NCBI RefSeq assembly: GCF_040182365.1
Contig: NZ_CP144460.1
Location: forward strand, 992,001 to 1,056,000
Length of the DNA: 64,000 nt
Reading direction: 5' to 3'
DNA from: Xanthomonas sp. 10-10
Lineage (GTDB): Bacteria > Pseudomonadota > Gammaproteobacteria > Xanthomonadales > Xanthomonadaceae
In this document: piece after piece, positions 1 to 8,829 of the stretch
Position numbering within the stretch: position 1 is the first letter of the stretch
Layout: the number at the start of each line of letters is the position of its first letter
Position numbers and translations under genes: made by a program
Notes under the pieces: model-generated
What the model saw: only the letters and a program-made list of their open reading frames with translations
Databases searched by the model: none
Told to the model about the DNA's origin: nothing

Positions 1-1
1 C

Positions 2-592
2 ACCGGCGAGGTGCTGGGCGCGGCCAACGACAACCCGTTCCGCACCATCCAGCGTCAGGACGTGGGCGTGGAGCTTGAGGTGCGCCCGCAGATCAATACC
101 GCCGGCGGCATCACGCTTGCGATCAAGCAGGAAGTCTCGGCAATTGCCGGGCCGGTCAGCGCGCAGTCCTCGGAACTGGTGTTCAACAAGCGCCAGATCG
201 AAACCCGCGTGGTGGTGGAAAACGGCGCCATCGTCGCGCTTGGCGGCCTGCTCGATCAGAACGACCGGCAGACCGTGGAAAAGGTGCCGCTGCTCGGCGA
301 TGTGCCCGGGCTGGGCGCGCTGTTCCGGCACAAGTCGCGCAATCGCGACAAGACCAACCTGATGGTGTTCATCCGCCCGACCATCATCCGCGATGCGGCC
401 GATGCGCAGCGCATGACCGCACCGCGCTACACCTATCTGCGCGATCGCCAGTTGGCCGATGGCGACCCGGAAGCCGCGCTCGATGCGTTGGTCCGCGATT
501 ACCTGCGCGCGCAGCCGCCGCAGTTGCCGGCTGGACCATCGCCGGCACCGGCAGCCACGCCTGCACCCGGCGCACGTCCCGTGCAGCGCTGA
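2..592 (+). CDS. xcsD: T2SS outer-membrane secretin GspD (XcsD), C-terminal part
   Basis: The gene is cut by the window start; 196 residues remain, in frame from base 2. They cover the end of the secretin core: VGVELEVRPQIN, the conserved run ETRVVVENGAIVALGGLL, then VPLLGDVPGLGALF and LMVFIRPTII, all hallmarks of the GspD/PulD family. A Pro/Ala-rich tail of about 30 residues follows, where many family members carry a pilotin-binding S-domain. GspD forms the outer-membrane channel through which folded exoproteins leave. The next gene, an ATPase, starts 4 nt after the stop. The D-E-F-G-H-I-J-K-L-M-N order matches the Xanthomonas xcs cluster, not xps, where D comes last. The N0-N3 domains and signal peptide lie upstream of the window. 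Confidence 0.93.
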   Translation, partial: TGEVLGAANDNPFRTIQRQDVGVELEVRPQINTAGGITLAIKQEVSAIAGPVSAQSSELVFNKRQIETRVVVENGAIVALGGLLDQNDRQTVEKVPLLGDVPGLGALFRHKSRNRDKTNLMVFIRPTIIRDAADAQRMTAPRYTYLRDRQLADGDPEAALDALVRDYLRAQPPQLPAGPSPAPAATPAPGARPVQR

Positions 593-596
593 TGCC

Positions 597-2090
597 ATGG
601 ACACCGTGCGCGCCAGCATTTCCTATGCGTTCGCCAAGCGCCACGGCGTGGTGCTGCTCGGCAGCGACAGCGCCGCGCAGATCGGCCTACGCGAAGGCGG
701 CGATGTGCAGGCCCTGATCGAGTTGCGGCGGGCGCTGGGCATGCCGTTGCAGGTGCGCACCTTGGTGCCGGCGGTGTTCGACCGGCACGTGTCGGAGATC
801 TACGCCGATGCCGGCATGGAGCAGGGCGTGCAGGTCGAGGCGCTGGACCTGCACGGCAGCCTGGATTCGTTGATCGACGATATCCCCACTGCCGATCTGC
901 TCGACAGCCAGGACGACGCGCCGATCATCCGCCTGATCAACGGCATCATCGCCGAAGCCGCGCGCCTGGGCGCCTCCGATGTGCATCTGGAGTCCTACGA
1001 ATCGCGCTTGCGCGTGCGGCTGCGCGTGGATGGGGTGATGCGCGAAGCGGCCACCTTGCCCGGGCGCATCGCGCCGCTGCTGGTGTCGCGGGTCAAGGTG
1101 ATGGCACGGCTGGATATCGCCGAAAAGCGCGTGCCGCAGGACGGCCGTGTGTCGCTGGTGATGGGCGCCAAGGCGCTGGACGTACGCGTGTCCACGCTGC
1201 CCACGCGCAACAGCGAGCGGGTGGTGCTGCGTATCCTGGACAAGGAGCAGGGCACCTTGTCGTTGACGCAGCTGGGCATGCCCGCGGCAGTGATGCACAC
1301 CGTGCAGCGCGCATTGCAGGTACCCAATGGAATCGTGCTGGTGACCGGTCCCACCGGCTCGGGCAAGACCACCACCTTGTACGCCGCGCTGAGCCTGCTC
1401 AACGATGGCTCGCGCAATATCCTTACCGTCGAAGACCCGGTGGAATACGCCATCGACGGCGTCGGTCAGACCCAGGTCAACGCGCGGGTGGGCATGACCT
1501 TTGCCGCCGGTCTGCGCGCCATCCTCCGCCAGGACCCGGACGTGGTGATGATCGGTGAGATCCGCGATGCCGAGACCGCGCAGATTGCGGTGCAGGCCAG
1601 TCTCACCGGCCATCTGGTGCTGTCCACCGTGCACACCAACGATGCGGTGGGCGCGGTCACGCGCCTGCGCGATATGGGGATCGAACCGTTTCTGCTGGCC
1701 TCGAGCCTGCGCCTGATTCTGGCGCAGCGGCTGGTGCGGCGGCTGTGCCCGCAGTGCCGCGCGCCACGGCCATTGGATGCAGCCGCACGGCAGCTGCTTG
1801 CGGTCGATGACGGTGGCGGTGCGACGGTGTACGCCGCGGTCGGCTGCGCGGTGTGCCATCACAGCGGTTATGCCGGGCGCGTGGGCGTTTACGAAGCCAT
1901 CGCGGTAGACGATGCGATGCGCCGACTGATCGGCGACAACGCCGACGAGGATGCGCTGGCAGCAGTCGCTTTCGCACGCGCGCCGCGGTTGGGCGACGCC
2001 GCACGCGCTGCCGTGCTGCAAGGGCTCACCACGCTGGAAGAAGCCTTGCGCGTCACCCGCCAGCAGGAGGATGCGCATGCCGCGGTTTGA
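597..2090 (+). CDS. xcsE: T2SS assembly ATPase GspE (XcsE)
   Basis: A 497-residue cytoplasmic ATPase that powers pseudopilus assembly by docking on GspL and GspF. Visible motifs are Walker A GPTGSGKTTTLY (about residue 250), TVEDPVEY, the Walker B region GEIRDAETAQIA and the His box STVHTND. Two CxxC pairs at Cys384/387 and Cys417/420 form the tetracysteine zinc module typical of GspE; the paralogue XpsE at 51219 lacks it. I chose ATG 597, which is 4 nt after the xcsD stop, over upstream in-frame starts that would overlap xcsD. The 3' end overlaps xcsF by 14 nt, so translation is probably coupled. Confidence 0.95.
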   Translation: MDTVRASISYAFAKRHGVVLLGSDSAAQIGLREGGDVQALIELRRALGMPLQVRTLVPAVFDRHVSEIYADAGMEQGVQVEALDLHGSLDSLIDDIPTADLLDSQDDAPIIRLINGIIAEAARLGASDVHLESYESRLRVRLRVDGVMREAATLPGRIAPLLVSRVKVMARLDIAEKRVPQDGRVSLVMGAKALDVRVSTLPTRNSERVVLRILDKEQGTLSLTQLGMPAAVMHTVQRALQVPNGIVLVTGPTGSGKTTTLYAALSLLNDGSRNILTVEDPVEYAIDGVGQTQVNARVGMTFAAGLRAILRQDPDVVMIGEIRDAETAQIAVQASLTGHLVLSTVHTNDAVGAVTRLRDMGIEPFLLASSLRLILAQRLVRRLCPQCRAPRPLDAAARQLLAVDDGGGATVYAAVGCAVCHHSGYAGRVGVYEAIAVDDAMRRLIGDNADEDALAAVAFARAPRLGDAARAAVLQGLTTLEEALRVTRQQEDAHAAV

Positions 2091-3273
2091 TTACACCGTG
2101 CTCGATCTGCATGGGCGCAGCCGCCAGGGCGTGATCAGCGCCGACAGCGTGCACAGTGCGCGCGCGCAGCTGGAGCAGCGCCAGTGGGTGCCGGTGCGGG
2201 TCGACGCCGCTGCCGCTGCCGCCACCATGCGTGCGGCACGCTTCAGCGGCAAGGATCTGGTGTTGTTCACGCGCCAGCTTGCGACGCTGGTGGAAACCGC
2301 GCCCCTGGAAGAAGCCTTGCGCACCATCGGTACGCAATCGGAACGACGCGGCGTGCGCCGCGTCACCAGCCAGACCCATGGCCTGGTGGTCGAAGGCTTC
2401 CGCTTGTCCGATGCGATGGCCCGCCAGGGCAACGCATTTCCGCCGCTGTATCGCGCCATGGTCGCCGCGGGCGAAAGCGCCGGTGCCTTGCCGCAGGTGC
2501 TGGAGCGGCTGGCCGATCTGCTCGAGCGGCAGGCGCAGGTGCGCAGCAAGCTACAGTCCGCCCTGGTCTACCCGGCCGCGTTGGCGCTGACGGCCGGTGC
2601 GGTGGTGATCGTGTTGATGACCTTCGTCGTACCCAAGGTAGTGGACCAGTTCGACTCGATGGGCCGCACCTTGCCATGGCTGACGCGCGCGGTGATCGGT
2701 GTGTCCAACTTCCTGCTGCATGCCGGCGTTCCGCTACTGGTTGCGCTGGTGATTGCGGTCATCGCAGCGTTGCGTCTGCTCCGGCGCCCGGCGCTGCGAC
2801 TGGCTGCGGATCGCGCCATCCTGCGTGCGCCCTTGCTCGGCCGGTTGATCCGCGACCTCCATGCCGCACGCATGGCGCGCACCTTGGCGATCATGGTCAA
2901 CAGCGGCCTGCCGCTGATGGAGGGGCTGATGATCGCCGCACGCACGGTCGACAACCGCGCCTTGCGGCTGGCCACCGACAGCATGGTCACCGCGATTCGC
3001 GAAGGCGGCAGTCTGGCTGCGGCGATGAAGCGCGCCGGGGTGTTTCCGCCGACGCTGCTGTACATGGCCTCCAGCGGCGAAAACAGCGGGCGCCTGGCGC
3101 CGATGCTGGAGCGCGCCGCCGATTACCTGGAGCGTGAGTTCGAATCGTTCACCAGCGCGGCGATGAGCCTGCTGGAGCCGGCCATCATCGTGCTGCTCGG
3201 CGGGGTGGTGGCGGTGATCGTGCTGTCGATCCTGTTGCCCATCCTGCAGTTCAACACCCTCGCGCTTGGCTGA
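2077..3273 (+). CDS. xcsF: T2SS inner-membrane platform protein GspF (XcsF)
   Basis: A polytopic inner-membrane protein of 398 residues, the core of the T2SS platform that couples GspE rotation to pseudopilin addition. It has the family's two repeated GspF domains: the first contains RQLATLVETAPLEEALRTI and FPPLYRAMVAAGESAG, the second ARTLAIMVNSGLPLMEGL and LLYMASSGENSGRLA. Hydrophobic segments follow each repeat, ending in VVAVIVLSILLPILQF. ATG 2077 is chosen because AGGAGG at 2065-2070 lies 6 nt upstream; the in-frame ATG at 2071 abuts the AGGAGG. The start overlaps xcsE by 14 nt. Confidence 0.94.
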   Translation: MPRFDYTVLDLHGRSRQGVISADSVHSARAQLEQRQWVPVRVDAAAAAATMRAARFSGKDLVLFTRQLATLVETAPLEEALRTIGTQSERRGVRRVTSQTHGLVVEGFRLSDAMARQGNAFPPLYRAMVAAGESAGALPQVLERLADLLERQAQVRSKLQSALVYPAALALTAGAVVIVLMTFVVPKVVDQFDSMGRTLPWLTRAVIGVSNFLLHAGVPLLVALVIAVIAALRLLRRPALRLAADRAILRAPLLGRLIRDLHAARMARTLAIMVNSGLPLMEGLMIAARTVDNRALRLATDSMVTAIREGGSLAAAMKRAGVFPPTLLYMASSGENSGRLAPMLERAADYLEREFESFTSAAMSLLEPAIIVLLGGVVAVIVLSILLPILQFNTLALG

Positions 3274-3300
3274 GCGCGGCCGCTTTCTTCGGAGATCCCC

Positions 3301-3765
3301 ATGCAGTCCAACCAGTGTCGTGCACGTGCCGGCTCGCCTGTCTCGCGCAGTGGCGTGCGCGGTTTCACCCTGGTCGAGTTGATGGTGGTGATCGTCATCA
3401 TCGGCCTGCTGGCCACCGTGGTGATGATCAACGTGATGCCCAGCCAGGACCGCGCCATGGTCGAAAAGGCGCGCGCGGATGTTGCGGTGCTGGAACAGGC
3501 GCTGGAAACCTACCGACTGGACAACCTCACCTATCCGACCACCGAGCAGGGCTTGCAGGCCTTGCTCAGCCCGCCCAGCGGCCTGACCCGGCCCGAGCGC
3601 TATCGGCAGGGCGGTTATATCCGCCGGTTGCCTGAGGATCCATGGGGCCACGCGTATCAATATCGACGCCCGGGACGAACCGGTGGCTTCGACGTCTACT
3701 CCTTCGGTGCCGACGGCGCCGAAGGCGGCGATGCCGACAATGCCGACATCGGCAACTGGCGCTGA
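3301..3765 (+). CDS. xcsG: T2SS major pseudopilin GspG (XcsG)
   Basis: A 154-residue major pseudopilin, the main subunit of the periplasmic pseudopilus. A basic leader of 21 residues ends in Gly, followed by FTLVELMVVIVIIGLL; a PilD-type peptidase would cut before Phe22 and the conserved Glu is residue 26. The C-terminal half has the GspG signatures YPTTEQGLQALL, DPWGHAYQYRRPG and the calcium-loop sequence DVYSFGADG. No prepilin peptidase gene is in the window, so processing must rely on pilD elsewhere. A 27-nt gap separates it from xcsF. Confidence 0.95.
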   Translation: MQSNQCRARAGSPVSRSGVRGFTLVELMVVIVIIGLLATVVMINVMPSQDRAMVEKARADVAVLEQALETYRLDNLTYPTTEQGLQALLSPPSGLTRPERYRQGGYIRRLPEDPWGHAYQYRRPGRTGGFDVYSFGADGAEGGDADNADIGNWR

Positions 3766-3774
3766 GGTGCCGCC

Positions 3775-4275
3775 GTGCTGACTGCACCACCCAGCGCGCA
3801 ACGGACGGCGATACGCAGCCATCGCGGACGCATGCGTGGCTTCACCCTGCTCGAGCTGCTGGCGGTACTGGTGATCACCGCGCTTGCCAGCACCCTGGTA
3901 GTGATGACCATGCCGGACACGCGGCAGGATCTGCATGCTCAGGCCGACATGCTGGCCAGTGCACTGGCCAATGCACGCGACGAGGCGATCCTGAGCCTGC
4001 GCATGGTTGAAGTCAGCATCGACGCGGGCGGCTATACGTTCCGTCGCCAGGCGCAGCGACGTTGGGTTGCGCTGGACCAGACGCCGTTCGCCGCCACGCG
4101 CTGGCCTGCGGGCGTGCAGGCGCAGTTGCCGGGCGGCGGTACGCAGTTGAGCGTCCGCTTCGACCCGACCGGTGCGGCCACGCCGCAACGCATCGCGCTG
4201 GACGATGGGCAGCACCAGCTGCAGGTGATGGTGGATGCCGCCGGTGTGGTGCGGGTCGATGCGCCGCGTCGATAA
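3775..4275 (+). CDS. xcsH: T2SS minor pseudopilin GspH (XcsH)
   Basis: A minor pseudopilin of 166 residues. The leader ends RMRG and is followed by FTLLELLAVLVITALAST, so cleavage is expected before Phe23 with Glu27 as the conserved acidic residue. The rest matches the GspH pattern: an N-terminal helix, then a poorly conserved beta-rich domain with RFDPTGAATP near the end. GTG 3775, 9 nt after the xcsG stop, gives a long leader; ATG 3832 (MRGFTLLE) is an alternative with a very short one. It overlaps xcsI by 17 nt. Confidence 0.88.
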   Translation: MLTAPPSAQRTAIRSHRGRMRGFTLLELLAVLVITALASTLVVMTMPDTRQDLHAQADMLASALANARDEAILSLRMVEVSIDAGGYTFRRQAQRRWVALDQTPFAATRWPAGVQAQLPGGGTQLSVRFDPTGAATPQRIALDDGQHQLQVMVDAAGVVRVDAPRR

Positions 4276-4636
4276 CCAGCGCGCCTGCGCCGGATTTTCG
4301 CTGCTTGAGCTGATGGTCGCATTGGCCATCTTCGGCATGGCGGTGGTCGGGTTGTTGAATCTGTCGGGCGAAAGCACGCGCACGGCAGTGGTGCTGGAAG
4401 AACGCATGCTTGCGGCGTTGGTTGCGGAAAATCAGGCGATCGAGGCGATGCTGGCGCCGGCCAACGCCGCAGTGGCGCCTGCGCAAGGCCAGGACCTGCT
4501 GGGTGGCCGTCGTTGGGACTGGCAACGCCAGGCGCTGCCGGCAAGCGCTGGCATGGTGCGGATCGAGGTGCGAGTGCGCGCCGCAGGACAGCCGCAGCAG
4601 ATTGCCAGCCTGAGCACATTGCGGAGCGTGCAATGA
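4259..4636 (+). CDS. xcsI: T2SS minor pseudopilin GspI (XcsI)
   Basis: A 125-residue minor pseudopilin. The short leader ends in Gly12, followed by FSLLELMVALAIFGMAVVGL with Glu17. GspI, J and K form the tip complex that starts pseudopilus assembly; the size and the I-J-K order fit. ATG 4259 lies inside the end of xcsH, and the stop overlaps the xcsJ start as ATGA, indicating coupled translation. Confidence 0.9.
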   Translation: MRRVDNQRACAGFSLLELMVALAIFGMAVVGLLNLSGESTRTAVVLEERMLAALVAENQAIEAMLAPANAAVAPAQGQDLLGGRRWDWQRQALPASAGMVRIEVRVRAAGQPQQIASLSTLRSVQ

Positions 4637-5235
4637 GCCGCACGCAACGCATGCAGGGCTTCACCCTGATCGAACTGCTGGTGGCGCTGGCGGTCTTTGC
4701 GCTGGTGGCCGGCGCCGCGGTGGTGGTGATGCGGCAAAGCATCGACCAGCGCGATGCGGTGCGCGCGCGCCTGCAGCAGGTGCGCGAACTGCAACTGGTC
4801 CATGGCCTGCTGCGCAGCGATCTGCAACAGGCCGCGGTACGGCGCACGCGCTACAGCGATGGCAGCGCCGCGCGCACCGCGTTCGTTGCACGTGCGCCCG
4901 GGTCACAGGCGCCGTTGTTCGGCTTTGTCCGGCGTGGCTGGAGCAATCCGGATCAGGCGCCGCGTGCGTCGCTGCAATACGTCGAGTACCGCATCGTCGA
5001 CGGACGTCTGGAGCGCAGTGCGCGGCCGGCGCTGGATGGCGCGGTGGCCGGGGCGCCGCAGGTGCTGCTGCGCGGTGTGCGTTCGGCCGAGGTGGCGTTT
5101 CACTATCGCGCGCAGTGGAGCGATGGCTGGAGCGGCGGACTGGAGGCACTGCCGGATGCACTGCTGCTGGAGCTGGATCTGGAGCAATGGGGTCACGTAC
5201 GGCAGCTGTTCCTGCTGCCGGAGGGGCGCGCATGA
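4633..5235 (+). CDS. xcsJ: T2SS minor pseudopilin GspJ (XcsJ)
   Basis: A 200-residue minor pseudopilin. The leader MSRTQRMQG is followed by FTLIELLVALAVFALVAGAA, with Glu14 at the conserved position 5 of the mature protein. The body shows the GspJ pattern: RDAVRARLQQVRELQLVHGL, then a beta-rich domain ending in LLLELDLEQWG and RQLFLLPEG. The ATG is embedded in the xcsI stop, and its own stop overlaps the xcsK start, both as ATGA. It probably forms the tip heterotrimer with XcsI and XcsK. Confidence 0.9.
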   Translation: MSRTQRMQGFTLIELLVALAVFALVAGAAVVVMRQSIDQRDAVRARLQQVRELQLVHGLLRSDLQQAAVRRTRYSDGSAARTAFVARAPGSQAPLFGFVRRGWSNPDQAPRASLQYVEYRIVDGRLERSARPALDGAVAGAPQVLLRGVRSAEVAFHYRAQWSDGWSGGLEALPDALLLELDLEQWGHVRQLFLLPEGRA

Positions 5236-6224
5236 GCGCGCTGCATGCCCCTGCGCAACAACGCGGCGTCGCATTGCTGACGGTGCTGTTGCTGGTGGCG
5301 GTGATGACGCTGCTGATGGTGGCGGTATTGAACGACCTGCGCTTTGGGTTGCGCCGCAGCGGCAACGCAGAAGCGATGACGCAGGCGCAGTGGTATGCGC
5401 TGGGCAGCGAGGCCGTGGCGCGGCAACGCTTGCAGGCCTTGGCCAGGCGCGACCCGCTGCGCACCACGCTGGACGGTGGCTGGAACGACCAACCGATCAA
5501 CTTCCCGCTGGACGATGGAATGGTGAGCGTACGGCTGCGCGATCGCGGTGGTTGCTTCAACCTCAACAGCGTGGTGATGGGCGCACCCGAGCAATGGCAA
5601 CGCAGCGACGATGGCGCCAACCAGTACCTGGCCTTGCTGGACGCGCTGGATATCGCCCCGCAACAGGCGCAGGCGCTCACCGATGCGTTGGTGGACTGGA
5701 TCGATAGCGATACCCAGCCGGGCGCGCAGGGCGCCGAAGACGACCGCTATCTGCAAGCGGCGGTGCCGGCGCGCACCGGCGCGACCTTGTTGGCCGGCGT
5801 CAGCGAGCTGCGCGCCGTCGCCGGTTACACGCCGGCGCTCGTCGCGCAGCTGCAACCCTATGTGTGCGCATTGCCCGAAGGGCGGTTGTCGCCGATCAAC
5901 ATCAACACGCTACGCGCCGAAGATGCGCCGGTGCTGGCGGCCTTGACCGAAGGCGCGGTGGAGTTGCCGGCCGCACGCCGCATCATCGCCGCGCGGCCGG
6001 TTGGCGGTTGGCGCGATGCGGCGGTGTTCTGGAAGCAGCCCGCACTCATGCAGGCGGCGTTGCCGGATGCGGTGTTTCAGCAGATCCAATTGCGCACGTC
6101 CTATTTTTCTCTCTACAGCCAGGTCGACCACGCCGGTGCGCAGGTTCTGCTGGAGGCATTGCTGCAACAGGACCCTGCCGGCCGCGTGCGACTGGTGGCA
6201 CGTCAATGGAGCCCCGACGAATGA
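5232..6224 (+). CDS. xcsK: T2SS tip pseudopilin GspK (XcsK)
   Basis: A 330-residue protein, larger than the other pseudopilins, as is usual for GspK. The leader ends QQRG, followed by VALLTVLLLVAVMTLLMVAV; mature residue 5 is Thr rather than Glu, a known peculiarity of GspK. Family motifs include FNLNSVV, DALVDWIDSDTQPG, AEDDRY and the helix-hairpin-helix-like INTLRAEDAPVLAAL. It is thought to cap the pseudopilus. The start overlaps xcsJ and the stop overlaps xcsL by 4 nt each. Confidence 0.92.
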   Translation: MSALHAPAQQRGVALLTVLLLVAVMTLLMVAVLNDLRFGLRRSGNAEAMTQAQWYALGSEAVARQRLQALARRDPLRTTLDGGWNDQPINFPLDDGMVSVRLRDRGGCFNLNSVVMGAPEQWQRSDDGANQYLALLDALDIAPQQAQALTDALVDWIDSDTQPGAQGAEDDRYLQAAVPARTGATLLAGVSELRAVAGYTPALVAQLQPYVCALPEGRLSPININTLRAEDAPVLAALTEGAVELPAARRIIAARPVGGWRDAAVFWKQPALMQAALPDAVFQQIQLRTSYFSLYSQVDHAGAQVLLEALLQQDPAGRVRLVARQWSPDE

Positions 6225-7309
6225 GTAGCACCCTGCTGTTGTTGCCGGCCGATGCCACAGCGCAGCCCATCAGCGTGCGCGTGGATGCACACGGCCACGT
6301 GTTGGCGCAGGATGCGTTGAATGCGCAACGCGCGCCAACGACGCAGACGGTGCTGGTGGTGCCGGGCGTGGACGTGCATCTGCGTTGGCTGGCCCTGCCC
6401 GGGCATAGCATCACGCAATCGCTGGCTGCGGCGCGGCTGCAGCTGGCCGAGCATCTGGCAGGCGATGCACAGACGCTGCATGTGGTGATCGCCGACCAGG
6501 CACAGAGCGATGGCACGCGGCTGGTGGCCGCAGTGGATGGCGCGGTGATGCGGCAGTGGCTCGACCGTGCGGCAGAGCTGGGTGTCGTCCCCGATGCGGT
6601 AGTGCCCGACTGTCTGCTGCTGGCCGACGCGCCGCCGGATCAGCCGCCGACGCTGCTGCACTGGGATGGCCGCTGGTTGCTGCGTGGCACGCGTATCGCC
6701 TGCAGCCTGGAGCCGCAGCTTGCGCAGGTGCTGGTCGCATCGCTTCCGATCGCCCCAATGCCGCCGCCGGGGCCGGATCCAATGCACGCCATCGCGCAGT
6801 TTGCGCGGCATGCCGCCACCGCGCCGATCAATCTGCGCCAGCAAGGCTTTGCCGCGTCAACGCCGCAACGGGAGGGCCTGCGGCCACGCACGCTTGCGTG
6901 GTTGCTTGCGCTGCTGGTGCTCTCGCCTGTGCTTGTGATGGTGGCGCAGAGCCTGCGTTACGACATCGGCGCGCAGCTCCTGCAGCGGCGCAGCGCCCAG
7001 CTGATGGGGCCGAGTGGCATGTCCTCTGGCGCTGACAAGACACGCCAGGCCGGCGCCCCGCAGAACGCATTCGCAACGCAACTGGCGGCAGTGTTCGCCG
7101 CAGTCGACGCAGTACCGGGTGCGGAACTGGATGCGCTCGCTTACCAACCACAAGGTCCGCTGCGCGTCACCTTGCTGCATGGCGACGCCGCGCAACTGGA
7201 GCGCTTCACCGCCCAGCTCGGCCGCGCCGGTTGGCAGCTGCGTGCAGGCGCGGGCCAGCCCCGCGATGACAGACTCGCCACTTCGCTGGAACTGGAGCCG
7301 CCGCGATGA
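6221..7309 (+). CDS. xcsL: T2SS platform protein GspL (XcsL)
   Basis: A 362-residue bitopic inner-membrane protein linking the ATPase to the periplasmic apparatus. The N-terminal two thirds form the cytoplasmic actin-like domain that binds GspE (TVLVVPGVDVHLRWLALPG, then LLLADAPPD). One membrane segment lies at about residues 225-247 (LAWLLALLVLSPVLVMVAQS), followed by a short periplasmic ferredoxin-like part. ATG 6221 overlaps the xcsK stop as ATGA and is preferred over ATG 6206, which would overlap further. Sequence conservation is low, so the call rests partly on gene order. Confidence 0.87.
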   Translation: MSSTLLLLPADATAQPISVRVDAHGHVLAQDALNAQRAPTTQTVLVVPGVDVHLRWLALPGHSITQSLAAARLQLAEHLAGDAQTLHVVIADQAQSDGTRLVAAVDGAVMRQWLDRAAELGVVPDAVVPDCLLLADAPPDQPPTLLHWDGRWLLRGTRIACSLEPQLAQVLVASLPIAPMPPPGPDPMHAIAQFARHAATAPINLRQQGFAASTPQREGLRPRTLAWLLALLVLSPVLVMVAQSLRYDIGAQLLQRRSAQLMGPSGMSSGADKTRQAGAPQNAFATQLAAVFAAVDAVPGAELDALAYQPQGPLRVTLLHGDAAQLERFTAQLGRAGWQLRAGAGQPRDDRLATSLELEPPR

Positions 7310-7761
7310 ACACGTTGCAAGGTATGCCGGTATGGTGGCAGAGCCGCGCACCGCGCGAACGCGTCATGGTCGCGGTCATGGTTGCCGCCATCGCTGCCTT
7401 CATCGGCTGGTATGCGCTGCTGGTGCCGCTGCGGCACTGGCGCAGCGGCGCGCAGGCACGGTATGACCACGCCGCAGAGGTGCTGCTGATGGCGCGCGCG
7501 TCGCACGGCGGTACAGTGGCCGCCATCCCGCTGGCGCGCATTACGCAAAGCGCGCGCGATGCCACGATCACCATCACCCGCCAACAGCGCAGTCCGACCG
7601 GAACGCTCGCAGTGCAGATCGACACCGTCACCAGCCCCGTCCTGTTCGCCTGGCTGGAACAGCTGCGCCAGCGTCACGGCCTGACGCCTTCGGCGCTTGA
7701 GATCACCCGCCGCGACGGGCAGCTGCAGGTACGCTGCACGTTTTCGGGCATCGCGCCATGA
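7306..7761 (+). CDS. xcsM: T2SS platform protein GspM (XcsM)
   Basis: A small bitopic protein of 151 residues: a short cytoplasmic start, one membrane segment at about residues 20-42 (VMVAVMVAAIAAFIGWYALL), then a coiled/periplasmic part containing GTLAVQIDTV and LFAWLEQLRQRHGL, the ferredoxin-like GspM domain. GspM pairs with GspL. It overlaps xcsL and xcsN by 4 nt each. Size, topology and position all fit GspM; the sequence alone is weakly conserved. Confidence 0.87.
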   Translation: MNTLQGMPVWWQSRAPRERVMVAVMVAAIAAFIGWYALLVPLRHWRSGAQARYDHAAEVLLMARASHGGTVAAIPLARITQSARDATITITRQQRSPTGTLAVQIDTVTSPVLFAWLEQLRQRHGLTPSALEITRRDGQLQVRCTFSGIAP

Positions 7762-8474
7762 GGGCAGTGCGTTGGTTGTTGCTGGGCAGCGCGCTGCTGG
7801 TCGTCGGCGTGATCGCCACCTTGCCGCTGCGGTTGGTGCTGCCGATCGAGACGCTGCCGTTCACCGCGCTGGAAGCACAGGGCTCGATCTGGAACGGCAC
7901 TCTGCGTGGCGTGACCTGGGCCGCCATGGACGTGGGCGATGTCGGCGTGCGTCTGCGCCCGCTGCCCTTGTTGCGCGGGCAACGCCAGGTGCAGCTGCGC
8001 TCGGCCACCGCGCAGCTGATGGCATTGCAGGGCGCCCGATACGGTGTGCAGCAGGCCACTGGTCGCCTGTTGCTGCGCAAGCCGGGTGGGGTGGCCCTGC
8101 TGGATCTGTCGATCGATCTGCGCGAGGTGCATGCGATCTTTGATGCCATACGATGCACGCAGGCCGGCGGCGATGTCGCCGTGCAGGTGCTGCCCAACGC
8201 AGGTGGCGAAGCCGCCGGACTGCTGCCCTTGCGTCTGCGCGGTAGCCCGCGCTGCGTGGGCGATGCCCTGGTGCTGGCGCTCGCGCCCGATGGCGGTCTG
8301 CCCGAAGGCGTCGACCTCGGCGCCGAGCTGCGGCTGCAGCGCGATGGCCGCTGGCAGTGGCGCACCCAGGTCGAGCCCGGCAACGACACCGCGCTGCAGT
8401 TGGGCCTGCAACTGCTCGGCTTCGTCCAGACGCCGGAGCGTTGGCTGGTGCGCGTCGATCAGGGGCAGCTGTAG
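7758..8474 (+). CDS. xcsN: T2SS protein GspN (XcsN)
   Basis: A 238-residue protein with one N-terminal membrane anchor (residues about 4-26, VRWLLLGSALLVVGVIATLP) and the GspN pattern LPFTALEAQGSIWNGTLRG close behind. A beta-rich periplasmic domain with two Cys follows (DAIRCTQAGG, GSPRCVGDAL), possibly a disulfide. GspN is an accessory T2SS component present only in some systems. It is the last gene of the xcs operon and is followed by a 355-bp gap before the nag genes. It differs in kind from XpsN (59147), which is GspC-like. Confidence 0.88.
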   Translation: MRAVRWLLLGSALLVVGVIATLPLRLVLPIETLPFTALEAQGSIWNGTLRGVTWAAMDVGDVGVRLRPLPLLRGQRQVQLRSATAQLMALQGARYGVQQATGRLLLRKPGGVALLDLSIDLREVHAIFDAIRCTQAGGDVAVQVLPNAGGEAAGLLPLRLRGSPRCVGDALVLALAPDGGLPEGVDLGAELRLQRDGRWQWRTQVEPGNDTALQLGLQLLGFVQTPERWLVRVDQGQL

Positions 8475-8829
8475 CGCCGCTCACTGCTGGCGAAGCGGGG
8501 AGGGCTGGTTGCGTGGCGCAGCGGTTTCCGCTGCCCGCCGGCTGCCGGTCCAAGACCTCCAGTGCCGGCAAAATTGGTCTGATCTGCCTGGCCACACATC
8601 GGCTGGCCGCAACGCTGCCTTGCCAAGCCGGTTGCCGAGACGGCACCCCGTGCAATGCAGACCAGTGCCCGCCGCGCCGACATTCACCGGTCAATCCCCA
8701 GGCGCGCCCGCTGGCGTCGCACACGCCCGCCCGACCCTTCCAGATGGGCCGGCGCAGCGCAGGGCTGGTGCGTCGCTGTAGATTGGTACTATATTGGACC
8801 TATCGAATTCGGGCAGGCGGGACTAACGA
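8475..8829 (+). other. Intergenic region between xcs and nag operons
   Basis: Only the 24-bp imperfect palindrome at 8781-8804, listed separately, stands out here. I see no U-tracted terminator for xcs and no convincing gene; the short frames across it have no family resemblance. Confidence 0.6.
8781..8804. promoter_or_regulatory. Candidate operator upstream of nagQ
   Basis: An imperfect palindrome whose arms GATTGGTACTAT and ATTGGACCTATC match in 18 of 24 positions (GATnGGTnCnAT then ATnGnACCnATC). It lies 25 nt before the GntR/HutC-family gene and contains TATATT, which could serve as a -10 box. HutC-type regulators bind GGT/ACC-flanked palindromes near their own genes, so autoregulation by the product of 8830-9585 is likely. 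Binding is inferred. Confidence 0.5.

Noticed and set aside
687..2078. 463-codon open frame opposite xcsE
   Set aside because: Antisense shadow in high-GC DNA; Gln/His/Arg-rich product without family features, fully covered by the ATPase gene.
2734..4407. 557-codon open frame opposite xcsF-xcsI
   Set aside because: Crosses four well-supported genes on the other strand; composition typical of GC-rich shadow frames.
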